From Alphaproteobacteria bacterium (lineage in GTDB: Bacteria > Pseudomonadota > Alphaproteobacteria > Rs-D84): a stretch of 18,086 nucleotides of DNA. Below, one piece after another: positions 5,248 to 13,768 of the stretch. Each line of letters begins with the position of its first letter. Within the stretch, counting starts at the first letter, position 1. The position numbers were made by a program, and so were the translations under genes. The notes under the pieces were generated by a model. That model made no database searches, was not told the origin of the DNA, and saw nothing but the letters and a program-made list of their open reading frames with translations. The stretch covers positions 1 through 18,086 of the forward strand of contig JAKSSZ010000005.1 of NCBI GenBank assembly GCA_024402835.1, read 5' to 3'.

Positions 5248-7230
5248 TTACCATAATTTTACACGTTTATCTGGTGCTACATACAATTTGTCTTTATCCG
5301 TTATATTAAAAGCATCGTACCACGCATCTATATGTGGCAAAATTCCATTAACACGCCAGCAAGACAAAGAATGTTCATCCATTTTTGTTCTGCGTAAAAC
5401 TTCTTCTGGACGTATATTACCCGCTTCGCCCATTGCATACGCAATAAAGAATCTTTGTTGTGGTGTTAGCCCAGAAATAGTTTCTGTTTTATCGCCATAA
5501 TTTTGGAAAGCCGTAAAAGATATAGTGACCCCACCATAATCTGCCAAATTTTCACCCAAAGTAAATTCACCGTTTGCATGTGTATTTGGCGCAACTTCTA
5601 TGTTATTAAAGAATTCTTTCATAACAGATGCTTTTATATCAAAATTTTCAGAATCTTTTGCTGTCCACCAATCTTTCATATTTCCATCTTTATCAAAATG
5701 ACGTCCAGAATCATCAAAACCATGTGTCATTTCATGTCCAATAACAGAACCAATGGCACCATAATTAAATGCATCATCTGCACCCATATCAAAAAATGGA
5801 TATTGTAATATTCCCGCTGGGAAACATATTTCGTTTGCAGATGGGTCATAATAAGCATTGACTTCGTGTGCATTCATATACCAAATAGATTCATCTTTTC
5901 TTTTACCTATTTTTTCACACCAAAAATCGTCTTCAAAAATTGCGACCCGCATCATATTTTCAAACAAAGATTCATCCGTAAGATTTAATTTAGAATAATC
6001 GCGCCATTTATCTGGATAACCAATTTTTGCTTTAAAACTTGATAACTTGGATAACGCTTGTTTTTTTGTTTCATCACTCATCCATGATAAATTTTCTATT
6101 CTGGATTTATATGCCAATTGTAAATTTTTCACCAATTGTTCCATACGTTTTTTTGCAGATTGTGAAAAATATTGTTTTACATATAAATGCCCTATTTCTT
6201 CACCCAATGAACCATTTAACATTGATATAGCACGTTTCCAACGTGGTTTCTGTTGTTTTTGTCCGGACAAAAATCTGTTATAAAAATCAAACGCTATTTC
6301 ATAAGATTTATCATCCAGCAAAGATTCTGCGGAACCAATAATTCTGTATTTTAAATAAGTTTTTAATAATTCAATATCTGTATCATTTATTATTTTAATA
6401 GATTCTTGTATTGGTTCTGGTTGACCAACATCTATAAAATCAGGGGCAACACCACGCGCAACAAAATAAGCATCCCAATCAAAACCCGGTAAATCTTTTT
6501 TTAATTCATCCACACTTTTTTTATGATAATTTTTTAATGGGTCACGTAACAATTCTTTTTTATAAAAAGATTTTGCCATTCTTTCTTCCAACGCATATAA
6601 TTTTTCAACATCTACAGGCACTCCAAAATTATTCATTTGTGCTTTGATATATTGTTTATATTTTTTACGAACTTCTATTGATTTATCATCTGTATCAAAA
6701 AAGTAATCTCTGGAAAGACCGATTCCACCCTGCCCCATACTATAAATATAATGTTCGCTATCCATAGCATCAAGCCCAGTTCCATCTGAAAAAAATGCCG
6801 AAGAAAATCTTTGCATTTTTCCCAAATACTTTGTTAAATCTGCTACATTTTTTATAGAATCTATTTCTTGTAAATATGGTTGAATTGGTTTTATTCCATC
6901 TGTATTTAATTTCTTTTCATCCATTGCTATTTTATATAAAAAGCCAATTTTTCCATTATCTGTTTCTGCTATGTTTTTTACACGTTGTAAATTTGTATCC
7001 GCCAAAACATCACAAGATCTGTAAGTCGTATAGTCATCGGGTATTGGATTATTTTTACGCCAACCCAAAGTCGCATAATCATAAAAATTTTCACCTGGAT
7101 TTGCTGTCATATCCATATTTTCTAATTTGATTCCAATATCCATTTGTTTCTCCTTTGTAACACATATTGTTATTATAGTCGCAATCACGACAAATATTGT
7201 CCCCAATATATTTAATAATTTGCTTTTCAT
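5248..7230 (-). CDS. M13 family (neprilysin/PepO-like) zinc metallopeptidase
   Basis: 660 residues, within the family range of 630-700. Residues about 5-24 are one hydrophobic segment acting as signal anchor. The N-terminal M13 region is recognised by the 'NPGENFYDYATLGW' type motif. The catalytic site is H499-E-M-T-H503 (HExxH) with the third zinc ligand E560 in GENLADYGG. NAYYDPSANEICFPAGI upstream corresponds to the substrate-binding NAxY motif, and the chain ends in a Trp as most M13 enzymes do. The enzyme probably hydrolyses short peptides in the periplasm. The ATG lies inside the end of hemW (ATGA overlap), so translation is coupled to hemW. No terminator is visible in the five bases before the ihfA stop. 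Confidence 0.93.
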   Translation of the reverse strand: MKSKLLNILGTIFVVIATIITICVTKEKQMDIGIKLENMDMTANPGENFYDYATLGWRKNNPIPDDYTTYRSCDVLADTNLQRVKNIAETDNGKIGFLYKIAMDEKKLNTDGIKPIQPYLQEIDSIKNVADLTKYLGKMQRFSSAFFSDGTGLDAMDSEHYIYSMGQGGIGLSRDYFFDTDDKSIEVRKKYKQYIKAQMNNFGVPVDVEKLYALEERMAKSFYKKELLRDPLKNYHKKSVDELKKDLPGFDWDAYFVARGVAPDFIDVGQPEPIQESIKIINDTDIELLKTYLKYRIIGSAESLLDDKSYEIAFDFYNRFLSGQKQQKPRWKRAISMLNGSLGEEIGHLYVKQYFSQSAKKRMEQLVKNLQLAYKSRIENLSWMSDETKKQALSKLSSFKAKIGYPDKWRDYSKLNLTDESLFENMMRVAIFEDDFWCEKIGKRKDESIWYMNAHEVNAYYDPSANEICFPAGILQYPFFDMGADDAFNYGAIGSVIGHEMTHGFDDSGRHFDKDGNMKDWWTAKDSENFDIKASVMKEFFNNIEVAPNTHANGEFTLGENLADYGGVTISFTAFQNYGDKTETISGLTPQQRFFIAYAMGEAGNIRPEEVLRRTKMDEHSLSCWRVNGILPHIDAWYDAFNITDKDKLYVAPDKRVKLW

Positions 7231-8279
7231 TTTATTAAATCCGCCATTATTTTATCTAATAATAACATACCTTTATCGCTAGTATATAGATATTTATCAT
7301 TAAATAATACTAAATTATTATTTTCTTTTATCCAATTCCAATTTAATTGTTCAACAACATCTGTTGTCAAAGCAACACCACGAACAGTTCGCAATCCTGT
7401 TATTATTTTTTCTATTGCACGTGTATCATCATTCATTTCTTGTAACAATGCATTATTTCCCAATTGTTCATGCCATTTATTATCAAAAAACGGACGCCCT
7501 GCCGCCGTTGGACCACAACCAATATACGCATTACCGTACCATATATTTTGATTATGTTTACATTCGTATCCATGCTTTGCATAATTTGATATTTCGTATT
7601 TTGGTAAATCCAGATATTCAGAAACAGTCATATACATATTTGCCATAGTATCATTATCAGGCATATTTAATTGCATTTTTCCGAACGGTGTATTTTCTTC
7701 TATTGTTAATTCGTACAAAGAAACATGTGTTAAATTCAAAGCGTTTATTTTTTTGCACATTTCTTGGATATCTTCAACTTTTTGATTTGGTAAGCCATAA
7801 ATAAAATCGGCTGAAACATTTATATTACAAGATTGTGCTATATTTATTAAATTGACAGCAGTTGCAACATTATGATGACGACCCAAAAATTCTAATTCTG
7901 TATCATTCAAAGATTGAACACCAATTGATAATCTATTCAATCCATTTTTTATAAAATCGTTTAATTTGTCTTTATCCAAAGTATCGGGATTTGCTTCTAT
8001 TGTAATTTCACAATCTTTTGCAATATCAAAATTATTATTTATACATGAAATAATTTTTTCAAATACAGAAATCGGCATCAAAGATGGTGTTCCACCACCA
8101 AAGAAAATTGTTGGAACAACCACACGACCAATTTTTTGTCCCCAAAAATTTATTTCATCACAAATTTTATTTGCATAAGTTTCCCAATTTGGAATCACGG
8201 GCACAGAATAAAAAGCGCAATAACGGCATTTTGATAAGCAATATGGAACATGTATATAAAAATTATGTGCTGGATTCAT
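7227..8279 (-). CDS. hemW: HemW-like radical SAM haem chaperone
   Basis: 350 residues from the ATG at 8279; a TTG six codons upstream lies within the promoter and is not favoured. The start NFYIHVPYCLSKCRYC bears the radical SAM cluster ligands C14, C18, C21 (CxxxCxxC) followed by AF rather than a further Cys, which separates HemW from the oxidase HemN. FFGGGTPSL, ITIEANPDTL and SIGVQSLND are the family's SAM-binding stretches. The haem-binding HNxxYW motif appears as HNQNIW, with Ile for Tyr. HemW delivers haem to respiratory proteins at the inner membrane. No Shine-Dalgarno site precedes the ATG and the promoter -10 is just 8 nt away, so a leaderless mRNA is likely. Confidence 0.9.
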   Translation of the reverse strand: MNPAHNFYIHVPYCLSKCRYCAFYSVPVIPNWETYANKICDEINFWGQKIGRVVVPTIFFGGGTPSLMPISVFEKIISCINNNFDIAKDCEITIEANPDTLDKDKLNDFIKNGLNRLSIGVQSLNDTELEFLGRHHNVATAVNLINIAQSCNINVSADFIYGLPNQKVEDIQEMCKKINALNLTHVSLYELTIEENTPFGKMQLNMPDNDTMANMYMTVSEYLDLPKYEISNYAKHGYECKHNQNIWYGNAYIGCGPTAAGRPFFDNKWHEQLGNNALLQEMNDDTRAIEKIITGLRTVRGVALTTDVVEQLNWNWIKENNNLVLFNDKYLYTSDKGMLLLDKIMADLIK

Positions 8280-8286
8280 ACACAAA

Positions 8287-8314
8287 ATATTACCCAAAGA
8301 TTTTTTTTATTCAA
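8287..8314 (-). promoter_or_regulatory. hemW promoter giving a leaderless transcript
   Basis: On the - strand TTGAAT (8314-8309), 16 bases and TAATAT (8292-8287) predict a start at about 8280-8281, one or two bases before the hemW ATG at 8279. Confidence 0.55.
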
Positions 8315-8349
8315 CAAATAAAAAACTCTTTATTTAATAATGCAATATG

Positions 8350-8358
8350 TGTTATAAT
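8350..8358 (+). promoter_or_regulatory. Extended -10 promoter of the outer-membrane protein gene
   Basis: TGTTATAAT is a perfect TGn-TATAAT extended -10; the -35 region (TTTATT, 8329-8334) is weak, as extended -10 promoters allow. The expected start is about 8365, only two bases before the ATG at 8367. A 7-bp inverted repeat (AAATAAA 8316-8322, TTTATTT 8329-8335) lies between this promoter and the divergent hemW promoter. Confidence 0.75.
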
Positions 8359-8366
8359 GAAACAAA

Positions 8367-9875
8367 ATGAAAGGAAAGAATATTAAAATTTTACCTGTAT
8401 TATGCAGTTTTTTGGTATCTGCATATTGTTTTGCCTCTAACGAGGGAGTTCCTGCATATTATCAAACACAGCAAAAAACAACCGCAAATCGTGCTGCGTA
8501 TTCAAAATATAAATCTGCAGGATATACAAAATATGTCACAGATTCTAAACAGGTTGTAGATACAAAAACATATTCATACAAAGTTCCACGCCAACAAACA
8601 CAAAATATGTACAATGGCATGATGACTGCAAATGGTATTGCATCCCCCACAGAAAGAAACACAACTTTTTATGCTGGTTATTCCCGCAGATTCAGTGACT
8701 TTGAATTTAAAACAGGTGTAAATTCTATTTTGGAATGGGATGACATGGTATTCAATGAAATAAATGTCGGTTTAAAACACGTATTCAGTATCAACGATTT
8801 TGACATGGCGGTAAAGGGTGATTATACATACGGTTCTTTGTCTCATGGTGGTTTATCTATGGATTATGATTTGGAACCATACGATTACGGCTATCCAGAA
8901 GATGGTATATTCACAATTTCTATGGGTGACCAAAGTGGTAAAACACACCATATAAAATTGGGTATTGGCGCACACCATGTTTGGGACATAAATGGTTGGA
9001 AATTAACACCATATATTGGTTATGAAATTTTCAAACATAATTTAGAAATGAGCAATCATATCTATCCAAATCCCGGTGTATATTTACCATTGATGACTGC
9101 TGATGGACAATATGTATATGGCGCAACGGACAACACATATTGGGCTGTTCCAATTGATTACAAAATAGATGAAGATTCCGGATTATATCAGGTTTGTATG
9201 GGCCCCGAAGACATCAAAGTTGTATCAAATGTTATAAATGGTGGCGAATATATATCACCAGATGGTTTAAGTTATGGTATATCATATATCGGCGATGTAT
9301 TAAACACAATGGATTGGAATAGTTCTTTTGGTGATTTACCATGGGGCGTTGTAGAAGGTGACTGTGTTGTTATCGGTGGCGATGGTGTTATTCGTGTTGA
9401 TGGCACAACACATATTTATAATACAACTTGGTCTGGATTTTATCTGGGGTTGGAAATTGAAAAGCAAATGACATTGGCTGATAAATTGCGTTTTTATGTT
9501 CAAGTTGGTATGCCAAAATATTCATCCGAAGGGACTTGGCCAAATCGTGATGACTGGCAACAAAACCCAAGTTTCTTGGACGAAGGAACCACTGGTGCAT
9601 TGTCGTACGAAGCCGAATTGGAATATAATTACCAATTATCTGACAGAATGCAATTGGCGTTAAAAGTTGATACAAATTATTTTAACATTGGAAAAATTGG
9701 TGGTGAATTATATGTTGCACCATACGAAGAATATGTTTTAGAAAATCCAGATGATCCAAATAGTGACTGGATAATTGTTAATCATCCGGCTGAAACATTG
9801 AAAGTATCTGACCAATTAAAACATGCTACATGGCAATCTTTCGGATTGCATTTGGGTCTTAAATATTCTTTTTAA
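8367..9875 (+). CDS. Outer-membrane beta-barrel protein, possibly omptin-like
   Basis: 502 residues. Residues 1-23 are a signal peptide (KILPVLCSFLVSAYCFA). Residues 25-95 are Tyr/Gln/Lys-rich and unstructured in appearance. From about 100 the sequence alternates hydrophobic and polar residues and ends HLGLKYSF, with a terminal Phe as the BAM signal. An omptin relation is suggested by YGSLSHGGLSMDYD (155-168): D166-x-D168 corresponds to the catalytic Asp pair in OmpT (GSRGGNMVDQD). GLKYSF also matches the omptin end GLKYTF. The position of the OmpT Asp-Glu-His reads D395-D396-W397, so the His is absent. About 110 extra residues (235-348) would lie in an external loop. ATG has no upstream ribosome site; AAGGAAAG lies inside the gene, before a possible ATT start at 8382. 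It is followed 16 nt later by mltB. Confidence 0.7.
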   Translation: MKGKNIKILPVLCSFLVSAYCFASNEGVPAYYQTQQKTTANRAAYSKYKSAGYTKYVTDSKQVVDTKTYSYKVPRQQTQNMYNGMMTANGIASPTERNTTFYAGYSRRFSDFEFKTGVNSILEWDDMVFNEINVGLKHVFSINDFDMAVKGDYTYGSLSHGGLSMDYDLEPYDYGYPEDGIFTISMGDQSGKTHHIKLGIGAHHVWDINGWKLTPYIGYEIFKHNLEMSNHIYPNPGVYLPLMTADGQYVYGATDNTYWAVPIDYKIDEDSGLYQVCMGPEDIKVVSNVINGGEYISPDGLSYGISYIGDVLNTMDWNSSFGDLPWGVVEGDCVVIGGDGVIRVDGTTHIYNTTWSGFYLGLEIEKQMTLADKLRFYVQVGMPKYSSEGTWPNRDDWQQNPSFLDEGTTGALSYEAELEYNYQLSDRMQLALKVDTNYFNIGKIGGELYVAPYEEYVLENPDDPNSDWIIVNHPAETLKVSDQLKHATWQSFGLHLGLKYSF

Positions 9876-9891
9876 TCAAAGGTGTTGAGTT

Positions 9892-10914
9892 ATGACAACC
9901 AAAAAATTTTCTGCCATTTATGGGCTATTTCTTTCGTTATCACTTTTAACAACAAATTGTTTTGCGGACATTGGTGTTTTTGATTTAGAACGTTGGGACA
10001 ATATATTATTAAATATAAAAACACGTGCCACAGAGCAACATGTTAAACAATCTGTAATAGACAGCGTTGTAAAAAATGCAGTGTTTATTCCAAACGTTGT
10101 AAAATCTGACAAAAAACAATCTGAATTTACATTGACATTGGAACAATATCTGGAACGAGTTGTTTCAAATGACAGAATTATAAACGGTCGTAAAATGCAA
10201 CAAAAATATCCGACATTATTATCACATGTTGAACAAAAATTTGATATTCAACCACATGTAATGTTGGCGTTTTGGGGAATGGAATCAAATTACGGAACAA
10301 AAAAATCTACACAACAATTAACAAATTCATTCTTGAGTTTAATATATGATGGCAGACGTCAAGAATTTTTTTCTAATCAACTTATTTCTTTGATGAAGAT
10401 GGCAAGTAAAAATAATTTAAATATAAATAATATATATGGCAGTTGGGCTGGCGCGATGGGTCATTTTCAATTTATACCAACAACATTGGAACAATATGGA
10501 ATTGATGGAAACCACGATAAAAAAATAGACATAATAAATAATGTAAGTGATGCAATGTATAGTGCGGGGAATTATTTACATAAACTGGGTTGGAATTCAA
10601 ATGAAAAAATTGTTCGTCATGTTATATTACCGGCAAATTTTGATTTAAATTTATTAAATTCTGGTATAAAAAAATCTGTCAAAGAATGGAAAAGTTTTGG
10701 TATTACAAATATTGATGGAACAAATTTACCAGATTCAGAAATGATTGCTGGTTTAATAGCCGACATAAAAAATATACCACAAACAACAGATATAAATACA
10801 CCTGTTGTAATCACTGCATATTTAACATATCCAAATTTTTACAGAATAAAAAAATGGAATAATTCTAATTGGTATGCAATTGCCATTGCCGAATTGGCAG
10901 ATAAAATAAAATAA
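9892..10914 (+). CDS. mltB: Lytic murein transglycosylase, MltB/SLT-B family
   Basis: 340 residues. Residues 1-25 are a signal peptide ending TNCFA-D; the Cys at 23 is not in a clear lipobox, so the protein may be soluble in the periplasm. FWGMESNYG (127-135) carries the catalytic glutamate E131, and GSWAGAMGHFQFIPTTLEQYG (183-203) the second family block that shapes the glycan groove. AGNYLHKLGW follows as expected. MltB enzymes cleave peptidoglycan with formation of 1,6-anhydro-muramic ends. AAAGGTG is seven bases upstream of the ATG. The gene is 16 nt behind the barrel gene and lacks a promoter of its own, so the two are likely one operon; a promoter for the next gene starts right at its stop codon. 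Confidence 0.9.
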   Translation: MTTKKFSAIYGLFLSLSLLTTNCFADIGVFDLERWDNILLNIKTRATEQHVKQSVIDSVVKNAVFIPNVVKSDKKQSEFTLTLEQYLERVVSNDRIINGRKMQQKYPTLLSHVEQKFDIQPHVMLAFWGMESNYGTKKSTQQLTNSFLSLIYDGRRQEFFSNQLISLMKMASKNNLNINNIYGSWAGAMGHFQFIPTTLEQYGIDGNHDKKIDIINNVSDAMYSAGNYLHKLGWNSNEKIVRHVILPANFDLNLLNSGIKKSVKEWKSFGITNIDGTNLPDSEMIAGLIADIKNIPQTTDINTPVVITAYLTYPNFYRIKKWNNSNWYAIAIAELADKIK

Positions 10915-10943
10915 TTGCTATACGGCGTTTTATTTGGTAATAT
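10915..10943 (+). promoter_or_regulatory. Promoter for the olsB-like operon
   Basis: TTGCTA (10915-10920), 17 bases and TAATAT (10938-10943) begin one base after the mltB stop. The implied leader is about 30 nt and contains AAAGGA seven bases before the ATG. Confidence 0.6.
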
Positions 10944-10980
10944 TTTCACTATGTATTTATAAAATATAAAGGATATTATT

Positions 10981-11937
10981 ATGGCTATCAAAGTTCGTGA
11001 TTATGAAGTCAGATTGACCCGCACAAAAGAGGAACGTAAACAGGTTCGTCAATTACGTTATGATGTTTTTTGTTTAGAAGAAGGTGCATACGCAACCGAA
11101 GAACAAAAGAATTTGGGCGAAGAATATGATGCTTATGATACATACGCAGATTATATGGCAGTATTTCACAATAATAAAGTTGTCGGCACATACAGAATCA
11201 TTGACCGAAATGGTGCTGACAAAATGGGTGGCTTTTATACAGAATGTGAATACAACATTTCCAAGATAAAAAAAGTCAAAGGTAATATTGCAGAAATGTC
11301 ACGTGCATGTGTAAACAAAGAATATCGTGATAATGGTTTAGTTATGCGTTTATTATGGGCTGGATTGGGTGAATATGTTGTAAAACGCAAAGTAGCAATT
11401 TTATTTGGTGTTCCATCATGGGTTGGTTCTAAGCCTGCGGAATCAGCACAAGCAATTTCTTATTTGTATTACAACAAATTATCTCCATTTCATTTACGTG
11501 CAACAGTATTAACAGATAAATTGGAAGATGGTGTTGATCCACGTATGACAAAAATGAATATATTACCAAAAGCATTTGTTGACGAAGAAGAAGCAAAAAA
11601 ACAAATGACCCCATTAATCAAAGGTTATTTACGTTTGGGTGCAACATTTGGTCGTGGTGTATTCATAGATAAAAGTTTTGGAACTTATGATGTTTTTGTA
11701 ATGGTTCAAACTAAAAACATAGATAAAAATTATCAAAAACATTTTGGTGGTTCTGAAACAGCATTTTCAGAATTGGGTGTAAACGAGGGTCCATTACATA
11801 CTTTGGGCAAAATAATTAAAAGTCCGTTTATTGGTGTTGCAAAAGCATTAAAATCTTTTGGTGAATTCTTTTTACACGAAGATGCCAAAGATATGGAATA
11901 TGTTGAACAAAAAACCGAAGAACAAACAGACAAATAA
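10981..11937 (+). CDS. olsB: OlsB-like acyl-ACP-dependent N-acyltransferase (ornithine lipid, first step)
   Basis: 318 residues. The GNAT-like fold of the OlsB/hemolysin-acyltransferase family is seen from YEVRLTRTKEERKQVRQLRYDVF (residues 8-30), through VVGTYRIID (67-75), to EMSRACVNKEYRDNG (105-119), which matches the OlsB consensus E-hSRsCVh..YR. OlsB transfers a 3-hydroxy-acyl chain from acyl carrier protein to the alpha-amino group of ornithine, on the inner face of the cytoplasmic membrane. A downstream acyltransferase two bases away supports the assignment. The last 70 residues (about 245-318) go beyond the family core and include an amphipathic stretch and an acidic tail (HEDAKDMEYVEQKTEEQ). 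The amino-acid substrate is inferred; related enzymes acylate glutamine or other amino acids. Confidence 0.78.
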   Translation: MAIKVRDYEVRLTRTKEERKQVRQLRYDVFCLEEGAYATEEQKNLGEEYDAYDTYADYMAVFHNNKVVGTYRIIDRNGADKMGGFYTECEYNISKIKKVKGNIAEMSRACVNKEYRDNGLVMRLLWAGLGEYVVKRKVAILFGVPSWVGSKPAESAQAISYLYYNKLSPFHLRATVLTDKLEDGVDPRMTKMNILPKAFVDEEEAKKQMTPLIKGYLRLGATFGRGVFIDKSFGTYDVFVMVQTKNIDKNYQKHFGGSETAFSELGVNEGPLHTLGKIIKSPFIGVAKALKSFGEFFLHEDAKDMEYVEQKTEEQTDK

Positions 11938-11939
11938 TT

Positions 11940-12749
11940 ATGCAAGTTCGCAAACAAAATATATTTAACACCATTACCGGAACAATAAAATTTTTACTGT
12001 TTTGGTTTGGTGTTATTTTTCATGCGATAATAATATGTTTTATACCACGTGGAAAATACTCGGTTAAATATATGCGTTTTTTTATGTGGTGTTTATTAAA
12101 GTTGGTTGGAATAAAAATAAAAATCAACGGAAAACTATCACAAAAACGCCCATTGTTATGTGTATGTAATCATATATCAGTATTTGAATTTGCGACTATG
12201 TCTGTCGCATTTGGTGCTTCATTTTTTGGTAAAATAGATATTGCATCATACCCTTTGGTTGGTTGGATTGCAAAAAAATTCGGTGTTATATTTATTGACC
12301 GTCGCCCATCACATGCAATGGATGCTTTGAATGCTGTTCAAACAGAAATGGCACGTGTTCAACATCCAATGTTCCTGTTTCCCGAAGGGACAACAACAAA
12401 CGGTGCATACGTCAAAGAATTCAAAAGTACATTATTTAACATTGTTGAAAACACACCTGTAAATATACAACCAATTGTTATGAAATATAAAATGCCAGAT
12501 GGCTCAAAAATATCTGATTATGATATGGCAAATCATTTTGCATATTTTGATAATAATAAAATGGATTTTGGTCCAAAATGCGAACACCCACGTTCAGCAT
12601 TTGGTCAGGTATTCCACATTGCTGTTATTGGTGGTTTCTTGGTTGAATTGGACGTTTTACCGGTTCAATCTTTTAACGGTATGGACAGAAAAGAAATCGC
12701 ACAACATTTGCATAAATTGATTTCTGATAAATATATGGAATCTAGATAA
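11940..12749 (+). CDS. olsA: OlsA/PlsC-like O-acyltransferase (ornithine lipid, second step, or 1-acylglycerol-3-phosphate acylation)
   Basis: 269 residues. An N-terminal membrane helix (about 15-35) precedes the LPLAT domain. Motif I is CNHISVFEF, with N77-H78 and E83: the H-x4-D dyad of the family appears as H-x4-E. Motif II includes FGVIFIDRR (114-122), motif III LFPEGTTTNG (146-155) and motif IV NIQPIV. These enzymes add the second acyl chain from acyl-ACP or acyl-CoA to a lyso-lipid at the inner membrane. The ATG follows the olsB-like stop after two bases and has no clear ribosome site, so translational coupling is likely. Pairing with the upstream gene favours OlsA, but PlsC cannot be ruled out from sequence alone. 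Confidence 0.78.
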   Translation: MQVRKQNIFNTITGTIKFLLFWFGVIFHAIIICFIPRGKYSVKYMRFFMWCLLKLVGIKIKINGKLSQKRPLLCVCNHISVFEFATMSVAFGASFFGKIDIASYPLVGWIAKKFGVIFIDRRPSHAMDALNAVQTEMARVQHPMFLFPEGTTTNGAYVKEFKSTLFNIVENTPVNIQPIVMKYKMPDGSKISDYDMANHFAYFDNNKMDFGPKCEHPRSAFGQVFHIAVIGGFLVELDVLPVQSFNGMDRKEIAQHLHKLISDKYMESR

Positions 12750-12775
12750 TTTTTTCAGATTTATAACTTTATTTA

Positions 12776-12784
12776 TGATATAAT
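12776..12784 (+). promoter_or_regulatory. Extended -10 promoter of ldh
   Basis: TGATATAAT is a perfect TGn-TATAAT element. No good -35 is present. The expected start is near 12791, giving a leader of about 23 nt with AGGGGC six bases before the ATG. Confidence 0.7.
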
Positions 12785-12813
12785 ATATTCATAAAAGAAT
12801 ATAGGGGCTATTT

Positions 12814-13746
12814 ATGAAAGTAGCAATTATTGGGATTGGTTCTGTTGGTTCAGCGGTCGCAACAGCAGTGCAAAATACGGGTTTGGTAAATGAAATTGTT
12901 TTATTTGATCGTGACGGTGTTCGTGCGCGTGCAGCAGCCGAAGATTTGGGACACGCATCGGCTTTTTCATACGATATAAAATTATCTGCGGTCAGTACCT
13001 ATCGCAATATACGTGGTTCCGATATAGTTATTATAGCAGCCGGCGAAAATCAAAAACCGGGGGAAACACGAACAGATTTATTACAAAAAAATGCATCAGT
13101 TATTTCAGATATAATTCCAAAAGTAATGGCAAATATTGATAATAAAAATGTAAAAATAATTATAGTCACAAACCCATTGGATGTTATGGTTATGTTGGCA
13201 CAAAAATTATCAAAATTGCCAGCCGGTCATGTTATCGGAACCGGAACAATGCTTGATTCTGCCCGATTAAAAATTATATTATCACGACAATTAAGTGTAT
13301 CAACACGTTCAATAAATTCATTTGTATTGGGCGAACATGGTGATTCATCTGTTATAAATTGGTCATCTATCACAATTGGTGGAATGGATTTAGATTCATT
13401 TTGTAAACAAACCAAAAATACAATTCCACAAACAACAAAAAATACTATTGAACATCGTGTCCGTAATGCTGCATACGAAATTATTCGTGGACGTGGCGCA
13501 ACATGGGACGGCATAGGTGCCGCCGTTGCAGATTTATTACGTGCAATTATAAATAATGAAAAACGTATTTTAACAACATCTGTTGTTGATGGTATTGGTT
13601 CAACCAGTGTTGCAATGTCTTTGCCACGTATTATTGGTTCAAATGGCGTTATAACAACATTAAAACCAAAACTATCTGCGAATGAATCTGCTGCATTACG
13701 TAAAAGCGCAAAAATCATTCGTAAAAACTTTGATAGTTTAAAATAA
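12814..13746 (+). CDS. ldh: L-lactate dehydrogenase (NAD-dependent)
   Basis: 310 residues. The Rossmann glycines are G7-I-G9-S-V-G12, with the NAD-selecting acidic residue D32 after VLF. The mobile loop reads GENQKPGETR (77-86): Gln at position 80 is the lactate-dehydrogenase choice, while malate dehydrogenases have Arg there. R86, D148 and R151 (GTMLDSARL) and H175 in GEHGD are the catalytic and carboxylate-binding residues. The enzyme interconverts pyruvate and L-lactate in the cytoplasm and regenerates NAD+ during fermentation. The gene is monocistronic, with a strong promoter and a good ribosome site. Its end faces the restriction gene. The malate alternative is unlikely given Q80. Confidence 0.9.
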   Translation: MKVAIIGIGSVGSAVATAVQNTGLVNEIVLFDRDGVRARAAAEDLGHASAFSYDIKLSAVSTYRNIRGSDIVIIAAGENQKPGETRTDLLQKNASVISDIIPKVMANIDNKNVKIIIVTNPLDVMVMLAQKLSKLPAGHVIGTGTMLDSARLKIILSRQLSVSTRSINSFVLGEHGDSSVINWSSITIGGMDLDSFCKQTKNTIPQTTKNTIEHRVRNAAYEIIRGRGATWDGIGAAVADLLRAIINNEKRILTTSVVDGIGSTSVAMSLPRIIGSNGVITTLKPKLSANESAALRKSAKIIRKNFDSLK

Positions 13747-13768
13747 GCAGAAGAAAAATTGGAAATAC

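Noticed and set aside
5503..5808. 101-codon + strand frame opposite the M13 gene
   Set aside because: It is antisense to the catalytic region of the peptidase, with low-complexity Ile/Phe/Lys translation.
8280..8297. TTG start six codons upstream of hemW
   Set aside because: It falls on the predicted -10 of the promoter and lacks a ribosome site; the ATG at 8279 fits the usual distance to YIHVPYC.
12814..13746. Malate dehydrogenase assignment
   Set aside because: The specificity loop has Gln at residue 80 (NQKPGETR), typical of lactate dehydrogenase, not the Arg of malate dehydrogenase.
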